Shown here piece after piece: positions 30,031-39,826 of a stretch of DNA of 64,000 bases. The stretch spans positions 310,001 through 374,000 of the forward strand of contig NZ_ML636800.1 in NCBI RefSeq assembly GCF_006476605.1. The letters run 5' to 3'. Every line of letters starts with the position of its first letter. The first letter of the stretch is position 1. Source of the DNA: Brucella gallinifaecis. GTDB taxonomy: Bacteria > Pseudomonadota > Alphaproteobacteria > Rhizobiales > Rhizobiaceae. A program made the position numbers and the translations under genes. The notes under the pieces are model-generated. The model did no database searches. It saw nothing but the letters and a program-made list of their open reading frames with translations, and was not told the DNA's origin.

Positions 30031-30234
30031 ATTACTGCTTCTGGTTCCGTTGTAGCTACCATTTTTGCACAATAGCGTTACCATTCACAGCCAAGCAACA
30101 AATCGCAATGCTTTATAAGGAATTGTAAGGTAAACAGGGTATCTATTTTGCCCAACCATGCAGATTGCGCAAAGCATGATGTTTGTTGGAAGCCGTCACT
30201 TTTTCGGTGCCTTGCCCGGTTACTGGTCGATCAG

Positions 30235-31614
30235 ATGAAGCATGAGACAATCCACGTAAACGGTACATTTGTTGCACCTGATGGTTTGCCTAAGCCACGA
30301 ATATACTGGGCCTGGGCAACATTAATGGTGGGGCTTACACTCGCCGTCATAGATGGCACGATAGCAAATATTGCCCTTCCCACCATCGCAGCGGATTTTT
30401 CCGCAGGCCCTGCTGCATCCATCTGGGTCGTCAATGGCTATCAGCTTGCCGTCGTCATCACACTCTTGCCCTTCGCAGCCCTGGGCGAAATTTATGGCTA
30501 TCGGCGCGTCTATCTTTTTGGAGTGGCACTTTTCACTCTTGCTTCATTCGCCTGCATTTTTGCCCGCTCAATCGAAACATTGACTATTGCCCGCGTCATA
30601 CAGGGTTTTGGTGCGTCTGGTCTTATGAGCGTCAACACTGCACTTTTACGTTTCACAGTCCCGCAAGCCAGGTTTGGCACAGCGTTAGGATTAAACTCCC
30701 TTTTTGTGGCGGTTTCGTCTTCCATCGGGCCTACTCTTGCAGGTTTAATTCTACATTCACTAAGCTGGCCATGGCTTTTCGTGATCAATATACCGCTTGG
30801 AACTTTGGCTGTTGTCATGGGACTTAAGAGCCTGCCAGACAACGAGTGTTCATCACGCCAATTCGACTATCTAAGTGCAATTCTCAGCGCACTTACTTTG
30901 GGATTGCTTGTCACAGCAATCGATAGTGCTGGCAGCAATATTGACAAAATATGGCTGATTATACAGGTTGCAGGCTGCATCTTGGCCGCTACATGGCTTG
31001 TTCGTCGTTCGTTGCGCACCAGCAACCCATTGCTGCCTCTGGATTTGCTGCGCATTCCGGCTTTCAGCCTTTCGCTTTGCACATCAATCATGTCATTTCT
31101 GGCACAAATGATGACTTTCATCTCATTGCCTTTCCTGTTCCAGAGCGTTTATAATTTCAAACCTGTCGCAGTCGGGCTTCTAATGATGCCATGGCCCATT
31201 GCAGTGGCATTCATTGCACCGCTATCTGGAAAATTGTCAGATAAGTATTCGCCCGCAACACTTGGTTTTATTGGACTGGTCATATTCGCTACAGGCCTGA
31301 TGCTGATTGGCTTTCTGCCGCAAAACCCAAGCGTGCAGGATATTTGCTGGCGCATGGCCGTCTGCGGTATCGGCTTTGGTCTTTTTCAGGCTCCCAATAA
31401 TCGCATGATAATAACCTCAGCTCCGCGCGCTCGTAGCGGCGCGGCAAGTGGCATGCTCGGCACAGCTCGCTTATTGGGTCAGTCACTGGGCGCAGCCTTC
31501 GTTGCTTTCCTACTGGCGCAATGGGGAGTGGCAAATATACCCCATATCATAGTGTCTGCCTCTGCCTTTGCCATACTGGCATCTTTTATCAGTATCACGC
31601 GACGCAATCGTTAG
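30235..31614 (+). CDS. MFS exporter, DHA2 (14-span) family
   Basis: A 459-residue major facilitator with the DHA2 signature in helix 1 (TLAVIDGTIANIALPTIA) and the conserved RVIQGFGASGLMSVNTALLRF motif C region. Hydrophobic spans continue to the C-terminus. The frame extends to a TTG at 30148, but the ATG at 30235 begins the segment before the first helix and gives a normal length; no strong Shine-Dalgarno is seen for either. It is a likely proton-driven drug or solute exporter of unknown substrate. It stands alone between prc and tRNA-Gly. Confidence 0.83.
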   Translation: MKHETIHVNGTFVAPDGLPKPRIYWAWATLMVGLTLAVIDGTIANIALPTIAADFSAGPAASIWVVNGYQLAVVITLLPFAALGEIYGYRRVYLFGVALFTLASFACIFARSIETLTIARVIQGFGASGLMSVNTALLRFTVPQARFGTALGLNSLFVAVSSSIGPTLAGLILHSLSWPWLFVINIPLGTLAVVMGLKSLPDNECSSRQFDYLSAILSALTLGLLVTAIDSAGSNIDKIWLIIQVAGCILAATWLVRRSLRTSNPLLPLDLLRIPAFSLSLCTSIMSFLAQMMTFISLPFLFQSVYNFKPVAVGLLMMPWPIAVAFIAPLSGKLSDKYSPATLGFIGLVIFATGLMLIGFLPQNPSVQDICWRMAVCGIGFGLFQAPNNRMIITSAPRARSGAASGMLGTARLLGQSLGAAFVAFLLAQWGVANIPHIIVSASAFAILASFISITRRNR

Positions 31615-31769
31615 AATCAGGATATGGATAAGCCTGTGAATCTTTTTAAAAATCTTTGTCGAAAGGTGAAATTCCCTGTTGCAATCCCCAAATCATTAGT
31701 CCATATAGCGCGTGCCTGATGGAAATGACTTCACACAATGAATGATTTTCTTTTGAAAAACTGATACGA

Positions 31770-31844
31770 GCGGGTGTAGCTCAGGGGTAGAGCACAACCT
31801 TGCCAAGGTTGGGGTCGAGGGTTCGAATCCCTTCGCCCGCTCCA
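31770..31844 (+). tRNA. tRNA-Gly (anticodon GCC)
   Basis: A 75-nt cloverleaf with encoded CCA. The acceptor stem is GCGGGTG paired with CGCCCGC, the D arm GCTC-AGGGGTA-GAGC, the anticodon arm CAACC-TTGCCAA-GGTTG with anticodon GCC, and the T arm GAGGG-TTCGAAT-CCCTT. Confidence 0.98.
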
Positions 31845-31866
31845 GTTTTCAAATCAGATGCACATC

Positions 31867-31893
31867 AAAATCCCGGCTTTGTCCGGGATTTTT
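31867..31893 (+). terminator. Intrinsic terminator of tRNA-Gly
   Basis: AAAATCCCGG and CCGGGATTTT flank a 6-nt loop and are followed by further T residues, 22 bp after the tRNA end. Confidence 0.88.
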
Positions 31894-32143
31894 GCTTTTT
31901 AAATATTTCATCCCCATTTCAAAAATGTCGGAAGATTAAAGTCTCCACCCATAAAGTCTGCACCATTTTTAAGGCCTCGGCATCGCCGCACCACTTTCAT
32001 GCAAAGATCCGTGAAGGGGCTGACAATAACCCACCCAAATATAGCCTGCACATTCTTTGTCACTGAAACTTCATGAACCTGTCGTGCGACTGTCAAGTTG
32101 AACGAGCATAGGCATCCTCGCCTCAGTAAGGGAGCGCGAAGTA

Positions 32144-33283
32144 ATGCCTCAATCAATTGAACTCACCAACATAGGAAAATCCTTTGGCGGCAATGACGTC
32201 CTCAAAGGTATTGATCTTTCCATTCGTCCCGGCGAGTTCATTTCTCTCGTCGGTATGTCCGGGTGCGGTAAATCCACTTTATTGCGTATCATCGCAGGGC
32301 TTGAATCCTCCGATACCGGCACAGTCGCTATTGGTAAACAGGATGTCACCGACATTGACCCAAGCGATCGTAATCTTGCGATGGTTTTCCAGTCATATGC
32401 CCTTTATCCACACATGAATGTTCGCCAGAATATTGCAACACCACTCAGGATGCGAAAACTGAGCCTTTCAGCCCGTTTGCCTTTGCTGGGTCGCTTGTTT
32501 TCATCAGCCAAAACGCTTGCAGAGATCGATACAGCTGTCATTGGCGCAGCCGAAACTTTACAGATTGATCATCTGCTCGAGCGCAAGCCTGCCCAGCTTT
32601 CAGGTGGACAGCGCCAACGGGTTGCGCTCGCACGTGCATTGGTACGTTCACCGGCAGCTTTTCTGATGGATGAACCGCTTTCCAATCTGGATGCGAAGCT
32701 TCGCGCTCATATGCGCGATGAGCTGGCGCGGCTGCATCGCCGGCTTGGTGCGACCTTTATCTATGTCACCCATGACCAGATTGAAGCCATGACCATGTCT
32801 GACCGGATCGCCTTGATGTCGGAAGGGCGGATTGAACAACTCGGAACACCTGATGAACTTTACAGCCGCCCGGAAACGCTGACGGTCGCACGTTTCATCG
32901 GCACACCCTCAATCAACCTCCTGCCTGTTGAAATAGACGCCAAGGGCAATGTCACATTTATTGGCAAACCGCTGGGTATCACAGTCGCACCGGGCCAAAG
33001 CGGACCATCAACACTGGGTCTGAGAGCCGAAGACTTGCATGTGGCCTCCCAGGGATTAACAGCACGCATCTTGCGAAGTGAAACGCACGGCGCTGACCGT
33101 TTTGTGACATGTCGATTGTTTAACGATAATAATATTGAAATCATACTTCGCCAACGTGCGGGTGAAGACCTTGGTGCTGATGCCGATGGGCTGTTGCATA
33201 TCGGGTTTGCACCTGAACGCATTCATCTTTTTGACAAAAATGGTTTGCGTATCGAACGCACGCATGAGCGGGTGGCGGCATGA
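32144..33283 (+). CDS. Carbohydrate ABC importer ATP-binding protein (UgpC/MalK type)
   Basis: A 379-residue ATPase, first gene of a rightward four-gene importer operon. Walker A is VGMSGCGKSTLLR, the Q-loop VFQSYALYPHMNV, signature LSGGQRQRVALARALVR, Walker B AFLMDEPLSNLDAK, and the switch histidine is in VTHDQIEAMTM. Between the Q-loop and the signature there is an extra stretch of about 14 residues (around LSARLPLLGRLFSS) compared with ordinary UgpC. The C-terminal third is a TOBE regulatory domain. AAGGGAG precedes the ATG. Its stop overlaps the next gene's start by 4 bp. Confidence 0.92.
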   Translation: MPQSIELTNIGKSFGGNDVLKGIDLSIRPGEFISLVGMSGCGKSTLLRIIAGLESSDTGTVAIGKQDVTDIDPSDRNLAMVFQSYALYPHMNVRQNIATPLRMRKLSLSARLPLLGRLFSSAKTLAEIDTAVIGAAETLQIDHLLERKPAQLSGGQRQRVALARALVRSPAAFLMDEPLSNLDAKLRAHMRDELARLHRRLGATFIYVTHDQIEAMTMSDRIALMSEGRIEQLGTPDELYSRPETLTVARFIGTPSINLLPVEIDAKGNVTFIGKPLGITVAPGQSGPSTLGLRAEDLHVASQGLTARILRSETHGADRFVTCRLFNDNNIEIILRQRAGEDLGADADGLLHIGFAPERIHLFDKNGLRIERTHERVAA

Positions 33284-34206
33284 CGACTGCTGATATTACA
33301 AGCGGAGATGCAACGCTCATCCGGCCACGCCAATCAAGTGCAGCAAGGCGACTTGTCATCCGCGGGCTGATATTTGCAGCACCGTCAGTGCTGCTGCTTC
33401 TTGCAACCTACATCATTCCGATGATTGTTCTTGCCGGTTTTTCAGTCACCGATTACCAGCTTGGCTCACTCTCGACCCGCTTTATAGGGCTGGAGAATTT
33501 CATCAATGCTTTCAGTGACCCTGTGTTTATGCGCGCACTGAAAAACACTGTGATCTATGCGCTTATCGTTATTCCGTTCGGGGTATTTCTGGCGCTTGGT
33601 ATTGCCTTGCTGGTCTATAGCCGCAAACGCAGCCGGTCTTTCTGGGAAGTTGCCTATTTTCTTCCCGTTACCGCCACACTGGTTGCCATGGCAACTGTAT
33701 GGCAGTTCCTGCTGCATCCCTCCATCGGACCAGTCAATGCCGTTATCAAATGGTTCGGTTTTGAACCTGTTGCATTTTTGTCCAATCCTGCCCTTCTGAT
33801 ACCGACAATGGCTATGATTGGCATATGGCAGGTGCTGGGTTTCAATATGGTGCTGTTTCTCGCAGGTTTAACGGCCATATCCAAGGATCTGCATGAAGCC
33901 GCCCGCCTTGATGGCGCAAAAAATCCGATTGATCGTTTCTTTACCGTGACATGGCCAATGCTTGGGCCAACCACCATGTTCGTGGTCGTCACGACCTCAA
34001 TTTCAGCTTTCAAGGTCTTTGAAACCGTAGCCGTACTGACCAAAGGACGGTTTGGCTCTGAAACATTGCTTTTCGATCTGTATCTGGAAGGCTTTGAATA
34101 TTCAAACACCGGCTATGCGGCAGCCCTCACACTGATTTTCCTTGCGATTGTTCTGGTGCTTTCTATTGGCCAGACACTCCATCTCGACAAGAAAGTGCAC
34201 TACTGA
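33280..34206 (+). CDS. Carbohydrate ABC importer permease (UgpA type)
   Basis: A 308-residue inner membrane permease with six predicted spans. The EAA loop reads DLHEAARLDGAKNPIDRFFTVTWPMLGP. A hydrophilic basic head of about 25 residues precedes the first span. It overlaps the ATPase gene by 4 bp and the next permease gene by 1 bp (TGATG), showing tight coupling. The family is the glycerol-3-phosphate/polyol/sugar carbohydrate uptake-1 group. Confidence 0.92.
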   Translation: MTTADITSGDATLIRPRQSSAARRLVIRGLIFAAPSVLLLLATYIIPMIVLAGFSVTDYQLGSLSTRFIGLENFINAFSDPVFMRALKNTVIYALIVIPFGVFLALGIALLVYSRKRSRSFWEVAYFLPVTATLVAMATVWQFLLHPSIGPVNAVIKWFGFEPVAFLSNPALLIPTMAMIGIWQVLGFNMVLFLAGLTAISKDLHEAARLDGAKNPIDRFFTVTWPMLGPTTMFVVVTTSISAFKVFETVAVLTKGRFGSETLLFDLYLEGFEYSNTGYAAALTLIFLAIVLVLSIGQTLHLDKKVHY

Positions 34207-35027
34207 TGGTTGCGCTTCGCAGATATATCCCACATCTGGTACTGGCTCTTGGCGCATGTGTGATGCTGCTGCCGTTCTACTGGATGGTGTTGACGTCAAT
34301 CCGCTCCCCTGCTGAAGTTTTCAACGTATCGCTCTGGCCCATTCCAGAGAAGTTCGATGCCGTGGAAAATTACACCCGTGCAGCGGCTCAGGTGCCTATG
34401 CTTCGCTTCATGCTCAACGGGGCAATTGTCTGCTTCGGCATCCTGTTTGTGCAGGTTCTGACGGCTGTACCCGCGGCCTATGCACTCGCGAAACTGCGTT
34501 TTCCAGGCCGGAAAATCATGCTCGCTCTGGTTATTGCTGCTCTTTGTGTGCCCATTCAGGCATTGGCTTTGCCGCTCTTTGTCGGTCTCGCCAAGGCGCA
34601 AATGCTCAACACCTATTTTGCAATGATGGCCCCGTTCTTTCTATCCGTTTTCGCAATCTTCCTGTTTCACCAGTCGTTCCGCAGCTATCCCGATGAAATC
34701 ATCGAAGCAGCCCGCATGGACGGTTTTTCTGAAATGGAAATCTGCTGGGGTATCGTTTTACGCGGCTCATTGCCCTCGCTTGCAGCTTTTTCTGTCTTTT
34801 CACTGGTTGCCCACTGGAATGATCTTTACTGGCCAATGGTGGTCGTTTCCGACACCAATCTCGCACCGCCGCCACTTGGTATGTTGTTCTTTGCCGATAT
34901 TGAATCGGGCGCCAATTATGGTGCGCTTATGGCAGGCGCCACCATTATCACCGCACCAATGGTTGTCTGCTTCCTCCTTGCACGCAGGCACTTCATTGCT
35001 GGCATCACCATGACCGGGGTGAAGTGA
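34206..35027 (+). CDS. Carbohydrate ABC importer permease (UgpE type)
   Basis: A 273-residue permease with six spans, partner of the preceding subunit. The N-terminus YIPHLVLALGACVMLLPFYWMVLTSIRSPAEVF is typical of UgpE/MalG subunits, and the EAA loop reads EIIEAARMDGFSEMEICWGIVLRGSLPS. The start overlaps the previous stop. The binding-protein gene begins 51 bp further on. Confidence 0.92.
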   Translation: MVALRRYIPHLVLALGACVMLLPFYWMVLTSIRSPAEVFNVSLWPIPEKFDAVENYTRAAAQVPMLRFMLNGAIVCFGILFVQVLTAVPAAYALAKLRFPGRKIMLALVIAALCVPIQALALPLFVGLAKAQMLNTYFAMMAPFFLSVFAIFLFHQSFRSYPDEIIEAARMDGFSEMEICWGIVLRGSLPSLAAFSVFSLVAHWNDLYWPMVVVSDTNLAPPPLGMLFFADIESGANYGALMAGATIITAPMVVCFLLARRHFIAGITMTGVK

Positions 35028-35078
35028 TCCCGGTCTAGCTCTCTCCACCACCCTCCTCCCAACAGTCCTCTGGAGACT

Positions 35079-36380
35079 ATGATGACTATCAGCCGACGCA
35101 TTGTTTTAAACGGGATATTTCTGGGCCTCGCAGCCGTCTCACTCGTTACGCCTGGTGTAGCCAGTGCTGCTGATGTAACGCTTAACGTGCTTTACAATCT
35201 GCCCGGATTCACGAAATTCCATCAGCCGCTCGCCGATGAATTCATGAAAAACAATCCTGATATAAAGATCAACTTCCTTGCGCCTGCGGTGGGCTATAAT
35301 GAAGGCCAGCAACAGGTTTTGCGGGCAGCCGTCACCGGCAATCTGCCGGATGTTTATTTCTCCGGTTACAACCTGACCGGTGAACTGGTGAATACGCTTG
35401 CTCCGCGTAACCAGATTACTGATCTTGCCCCATTCATCGAAGCAGAAGGCGGCCAGGCTTTCCTCGACAAGAACTACAGCCCGAAAATGGCGGCTCTTGG
35501 TCAGGTTGACGGCAAGCAATATGGTCTTCCGGTCAATGCATCTTCGCCAATTATTTATATCAATGCCGATCTGGTGAAGAAGGCTGGTGGCGATCCTGAA
35601 AACATGCCGAAAACCTTTGCCGGTCTTATAGATTTGGCAAAGAAAATCCATGCGCTTGATCCAAAAATTGCCGGCATGGGCTATGACATCAACGGTTGGC
35701 CGGATGACTGGTTGTGGCAGTCTCTGGTTTTCCAGCAGGGTGGAAAACTGGTTGATGAAGAGACCAAAAAAGTCGCTTTTGACAATGAAATCGGTCTTAA
35801 CGCGCTCAAACTGACGCGCCAATTTGTTACTGAAGGCGGTCAGAACCTGCTCGACTGGGATCAGTCGCGTCAGCAGTTTGGTGCCGGATTGACCGGTTTC
35901 ATCTTCTCCACACCAGCCCATGTTCAAACCATTGAGGGACTGGTCGGTGATCGCTTTAAACTCGTGACCTCCACTTTCCCGCTTGATAATGCAGAAAATG
36001 GTGGCGTTCCAACGGGCGGCAATTCGGCTGTTATCCTGACACAGGACAAGGAAAAACAGGACGCCGCATGGAAATATCTAAAATGGATTACTGGCCCTGA
36101 AGCGCAGAACGTAATTGTTCGCATCACCGGTTATCTGCCAACCAACAAACTGGCAACAGGTGAAGACTATCTTGCGCCTTATTATGCTGAACATCCAAAT
36201 GTCAAAACAGCTTCATTACAGGCAGACCGCTCTCTGCCATGGGCTGGTTATCCGGGTGGCGATTCCGTTCGCATCTGGCGTACCCAGCGGGACATTATTG
36301 GCACTGTAATGCGTGGCGAAGTTTCACCTGAAGATGGCCTCAAGCAGCTTGTCGAGCAGACAAACGCATTGATGAAATAA
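35079..36380 (+). CDS. Carbohydrate ABC importer substrate-binding protein (UgpB-like)
   Basis: A 433-residue periplasmic binding protein of the carbohydrate uptake-1 class with a signal peptide to about residue 31 (FLGLAAVSLVTPGVASAA). Mature blocks such as FHQPLADEFMKNNPDIKINFLAPAVGYNEG, YGLPVNASSPIIYINADLVKKAGGDP and GGVPTGGNSAVIL place it near UgpB and polyol/sugar binding proteins. Being last rather than first in the operon is less common. A stem follows at 36387. The operon is convergent with the GlpD-like dehydrogenase gene, so a polyol or its phosphate is a sensible but unproven ligand. Confidence 0.88.
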   Translation: MMTISRRIVLNGIFLGLAAVSLVTPGVASAADVTLNVLYNLPGFTKFHQPLADEFMKNNPDIKINFLAPAVGYNEGQQQVLRAAVTGNLPDVYFSGYNLTGELVNTLAPRNQITDLAPFIEAEGGQAFLDKNYSPKMAALGQVDGKQYGLPVNASSPIIYINADLVKKAGGDPENMPKTFAGLIDLAKKIHALDPKIAGMGYDINGWPDDWLWQSLVFQQGGKLVDEETKKVAFDNEIGLNALKLTRQFVTEGGQNLLDWDQSRQQFGAGLTGFIFSTPAHVQTIEGLVGDRFKLVTSTFPLDNAENGGVPTGGNSAVILTQDKEKQDAAWKYLKWITGPEAQNVIVRITGYLPTNKLATGEDYLAPYYAEHPNVKTASLQADRSLPWAGYPGGDSVRIWRTQRDIIGTVMRGEVSPEDGLKQLVEQTNALMK

Positions 36381-36386
36381 GGCTCT

Positions 36387-36425
36387 GGAGACCGCCAGCT
36401 TAGCAAAACCAGGCTGGCGGTTTCC
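36387..36425 (+). terminator. Terminator-like stem after the UgpB-like gene
   Basis: GGAGACCGCCAGC and GCTGGCGGTTTCC pair over 13 bp with one mismatch around a 13-nt loop. The T run after it is weak, so it may be a partial terminator. Confidence 0.6.
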
Positions 36426-36479
36426 ATAAATACTTCAATAATCTATTCTGACATTTATCACTCAACTGATACGCATCGA

Positions 36480-36516
36480 TTAGAGCATGATCCGATCAGA
36501 GTGAAACGCGCTCTAA
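36480..36516. repeat. Intergenic inverted repeat, TTAGAGC...GCTCTAA
   Basis: TTAGAGC at 36480-36486 and its complement GCTCTAA at 36510-36516 flank a core that matches, in reverse complement, the pattern cgtttcactctgatcgg seen widely between genes in Rhizobiales. It overlaps the last codon of the GlpD-like gene (stop at 36513). It is related to the element at 29989-30030. Confidence 0.55.
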
Positions 36517-38240
36517 CGCCGCTTTGCAGGATTATCAGTAATTTTCATTCCGTGTCGTTTGGCCAGCTCAGCGATTACAGCATCAAGCTCCTGCATCTTA
36601 CGAGCTGCATCCCAGCCAAGTTCAAGGCCGACAATATCAGCAATTGCCGACAGATTGGCATATGAAAGCGCACCATCAATTGCCAGTGTCGTGCGCCGCA
36701 GAACGACATCAGACAGATGAACCACAAGTTCATTGCTTGCAATCCACGCAATTTCTGCGCGGCTGATGCTGTCCGTATCGGGCAGAAGTGTAACGCCAAG
36801 TTTGGCCTCGATCTGAATGATCGGCAAGGCGGTGGTGCCATAACGCTGCAACAGGATCTCGACACGCTCGGATGCCAGCCCGGTTTCCCTTGCATTTTTA
36901 ACCACCCATGCAGCACGGGAACTGGCATCAAGAGGATAATCCCTGCCCCCGCCAATGCTGAGATTCCGGGTTGTTTTAATACGCTCGCGGCCAAAGCGCT
37001 TGAGCACCACATCTGCCACTTCTTCCGCAAAGCCGCGAAACGTCGTCCATTTGCCACCCACAAGCGAGATGATCGGGAACGGACGCCCTGTTTCCGGCTC
37101 AATAAGCGGTGCGGAGTGATCGCGGCTGATAAGGCCCGGCTCCGAAGCATTGGAGGCAGGCAGTGGGCGAATGCCGCTATAGGTATAGACAATCTGGCTA
37201 TGATCAAATTTCAGCTTCGGCAACAGCGAACGCAGGCTTTCGATGAAATAATCGATTTCCTTATCTTCAGCAAAAACCTCATCAGGATTATTCGCCGGGA
37301 TATCCGTCGAACCAACCAGTGCCAGACCATGATAATCATAGACAAGGCAGATGCGGCCATCATCTGCCTCAAAATAGATCATGCGCCCTTTAAGGCTCTT
37401 AACCAGCTCAGGATGATCAATCAGGATATGCGAGCCTTTGGTGCCGCCAATCAATCTGGTTTCTTTACCCAGCGCCGCGTTGACATGATCGATCCATGGA
37501 CCAGCGGCATTGATGACGATCTTCGGCTTGATCGTGAAAGCCGTTCCATCCTGATCTTCAAAGCTTACTGCACCGTCGCGGGCTGCAACAATGGAAGTAA
37601 AATTGGCCGCTGCGTTCTTCGGATTGGCTTTCAATCCATCGCTGACAAGCTCATAAACCAGACGTTCCGGTTTACTAACCCATGCATCATAATAAATGCC
37701 GCCACCAACAATAGACGGTGTCATATATGGCATTTCCTTCAAGGCTTTTTTCCTGAAGAGAAAATTATGCTTTGGCATAACGCGCTCACGCGCACCAAAA
37801 TAATCATAAAGCCCAAGACCGATCTTGATCAGCACCGCACCACGACTGCGTGGTGCGGTCGTTGAGCCAAACAAGGTCCTCAGTGCTGCGGGAATCCCCT
37901 TAGTCCACGAAAAAACCGGAATGAAAGTCGGCAATGGCTGGACATTATGCGGTGCATTTTTCAGCAAAATATTGCGCTCGACGGTTGATTGCGCAACGAG
38001 GCCAAACTCACCCGTTTCCAGATATTTCAGACCACCATGAATGAGGCGTGAAGGGGCCGCACTCGTGCCCGAGCCAAAATCACCCTTATCGACAATAAAA
38101 CAGCTCACGCCCTGTTCACTCAAATCACGATAAAGACCCGCACCATTGATGCCCGCACCGAGAATGAGCACATCAACACCATCAGCTTCGAGCTGTCTGA
38201 TGCGGTTCTTCATTTGCGCACTGTTTACGAAATCATTCAT
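36513..38240 (-). CDS. GlpD-like FAD-dependent polyol-phosphate dehydrogenase
   Basis: A 575-residue flavoprotein of the glycerol-3-phosphate dehydrogenase family, longer than EryB in this window (502) because of a full C-terminal DAO_C domain. The FAD fold starts at DVLILGAGINGAGLYRDLSEQG near residue 23, followed by SRLIHGGLKYLETGEFGLV, KGSHILIDHPELV and the conserved SGIRPLPAS and GGKWTTFRGFAEE. It should oxidise a polyol phosphate at a secondary alcohol and pass electrons to quinone at the membrane. It is the last gene of the leftward operon, 20 bp after the FGGY kinase, so kinase product and dehydrogenase substrate are presumably the same compound. Glycerol 3-phosphate or a tetritol/pentitol phosphate are candidates. 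Confidence 0.88.
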   Translation of the reverse strand: MNDFVNSAQMKNRIRQLEADGVDVLILGAGINGAGLYRDLSEQGVSCFIVDKGDFGSGTSAAPSRLIHGGLKYLETGEFGLVAQSTVERNILLKNAPHNVQPLPTFIPVFSWTKGIPAALRTLFGSTTAPRSRGAVLIKIGLGLYDYFGARERVMPKHNFLFRKKALKEMPYMTPSIVGGGIYYDAWVSKPERLVYELVSDGLKANPKNAAANFTSIVAARDGAVSFEDQDGTAFTIKPKIVINAAGPWIDHVNAALGKETRLIGGTKGSHILIDHPELVKSLKGRMIYFEADDGRICLVYDYHGLALVGSTDIPANNPDEVFAEDKEIDYFIESLRSLLPKLKFDHSQIVYTYSGIRPLPASNASEPGLISRDHSAPLIEPETGRPFPIISLVGGKWTTFRGFAEEVADVVLKRFGRERIKTTRNLSIGGGRDYPLDASSRAAWVVKNARETGLASERVEILLQRYGTTALPIIQIEAKLGVTLLPDTDSISRAEIAWIASNELVVHLSDVVLRRTTLAIDGALSYANLSAIADIVGLELGWDAARKMQELDAVIAELAKRHGMKITDNPAKRR

Positions 38241-38260
38241 TTCATTGTCTTCGCTATGTT

Positions 38261-39775
38261 TTAATCAGTTAAGGCGTCAATTTTGGGCCAGATCGGCCCC
38301 ATCGCAGACGCTATTTCCTTGAACAGCGAGTAACGCTTTTCATATTGCCCAGCTCGCGCTGCATCCGGCACATAGGTCCGGCCAATCGCATCCAGATCGC
38401 GCGGATCGCTGTAAACATCGGCAAAAACACCAGCCCCCTTGCCTGCACAAAGTGCGGCGCCCCATGCCGCCGCTTCATCGGTGTCAGTGACTGTGACCGG
38501 CATACCAAGCACATTGGCAAACATTTGCGCGAAAGATGGGCTGCGCGAAACGCCTCCCGTCAGACGAGCACTCGAAATTTCAAAACCGTCTTTGAGATGA
38601 TCAACATGGATACGGTGATTAAAGGCAATGCCTTCCCAGACCGCACGCAACATGTCACCCCGTTCCTGCCAACCACGAAGCCCGAAAAATGCCCCGCTTG
38701 CCATCGCACCATAGGGCGAGCCAAACAGATAGGGATGAAACAGAGCCGTTGATGGTCTGGCCAATGCTGCATCGATTTCCCCGCGCAGCATATCATGAAT
38801 AGAACGGCCCGTTTCCTCAGCTTCACGACGTTCTGCCGGGCACAACTTATCAAGAAACCAATCATAATTGGCAGTCGAGGCAGGCGAAATGGACATATTG
38901 TTCCACTCACCCGGCGCAATAGCATTGCGGCAGAACCAGCTCTTATCAACATTAGGTTTTGACGACAGCGTTTCATTGATCGAGTAAGTGCCGGCAACAA
39001 CCGCAACCGTTCCGATTTTAAGACCACCAACACCCAGCGCTGAAGCCGTCACATCATGCAGACCGCCAACAACCGGCGTTCCGGCAACAAGTCCGGTGCG
39101 GCTCGCACATTCCTGTGAAACGCCGCCAATGATTTCGTCCGAGCGTGACATCCGTGGCAATGCATCCCAAAGTGCCTCCAGCCCAAACAGCTCAAGCGCA
39201 TCTTTGGAATAGTCCTGCGTATTATAATCAGTGAATGAGGTCGAAGCCTCGGTACGGTCAGTACCGACCTCCCCCGTCAGACACAGCCGAAGCCAGTCCT
39301 TGCAGGCAATCACATGACCAATTTTGTTATAACGTTCAGGCTCGTTTTCTTTTACCCAGGCCAGAATTGCAGAAGGGGCAGAAGCATGCGGCAGTTGCCC
39401 GGTAATGGTAATCGACTGATCTGCAACTGCACTGCCCAGCCACCGCTCAGCAACATCAACAGCGCGGCTGTCGAGTGAGAGAATGCCCTTGCCAAGCGGC
39501 CGTGCATCGTGATCGAGCATATAAATGCCATCACCATGCGCAGTTGTGGCAATGGCGAGAATATCCGATGCCGGGCGTCCGCTTTTGGCGATTGCTTCAA
39601 CAATTGCATCAGCCGTAGCGCTCCAGAATTCATCCATATCGCGCTCGACATGGCGCGGTTTGGGAAAATATTGGGGTACGCGACGGCGGGCAACGGCAAG
39701 CGTCGAGCCATCAACGTCAAATATCACGGCCTTGGTGACGGTCAGTCCGCTATCAATTCCCAACAAAGACGGCAT
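38261..39775 (-). CDS. FGGY-family carbohydrate (polyol) kinase
   Basis: A 504-residue kinase with the actin-like ATPase fold; the N-terminal phosphate loop is LLGIDSGLTVTKAVIFDVDGS. The first FGGY domain has the catalytic-region segment around THGDGIYMLD and the C-terminal signature appears as GGVSRSPSFAQMFANVLGMPV near residue 407. Among FGGY kinases it is nearer to the xylulose/erythritol group than to glycerol kinase. It lies between a DeoR regulator (51 bp upstream) and the GlpD-like dehydrogenase (20 bp downstream), repeating the EryA-EryB logic of the divergent operon with a different pair of enzymes. Substrate unknown. Confidence 0.88.
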   Translation of the reverse strand: MPSLLGIDSGLTVTKAVIFDVDGSTLAVARRRVPQYFPKPRHVERDMDEFWSATADAIVEAIAKSGRPASDILAIATTAHGDGIYMLDHDARPLGKGILSLDSRAVDVAERWLGSAVADQSITITGQLPHASAPSAILAWVKENEPERYNKIGHVIACKDWLRLCLTGEVGTDRTEASTSFTDYNTQDYSKDALELFGLEALWDALPRMSRSDEIIGGVSQECASRTGLVAGTPVVGGLHDVTASALGVGGLKIGTVAVVAGTYSINETLSSKPNVDKSWFCRNAIAPGEWNNMSISPASTANYDWFLDKLCPAERREAEETGRSIHDMLRGEIDAALARPSTALFHPYLFGSPYGAMASGAFFGLRGWQERGDMLRAVWEGIAFNHRIHVDHLKDGFEISSARLTGGVSRSPSFAQMFANVLGMPVTVTDTDEAAAWGAALCAGKGAGVFADVYSDPRDLDAIGRTYVPDAARAGQYEKRYSLFKEIASAMGPIWPKIDALTD

Positions 39776-39826
39776 GGATTGTATTTCCTGATATATATGC
39801 GCTGAATTCGTGAGCCTTCACGCTTG

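Noticed and set aside
31770-31844. tRNA-Gly as a second island attachment site
   Set aside because: No integrase or copy of its 3' end was seen nearby, and it is followed directly by its own terminator and an ordinary operon.
36717-37865. A 382-codon plus-strand frame
   Set aside because: Antisense shadow of the GlpD-like gene; composition is cysteine- and isoleucine-rich without family match.
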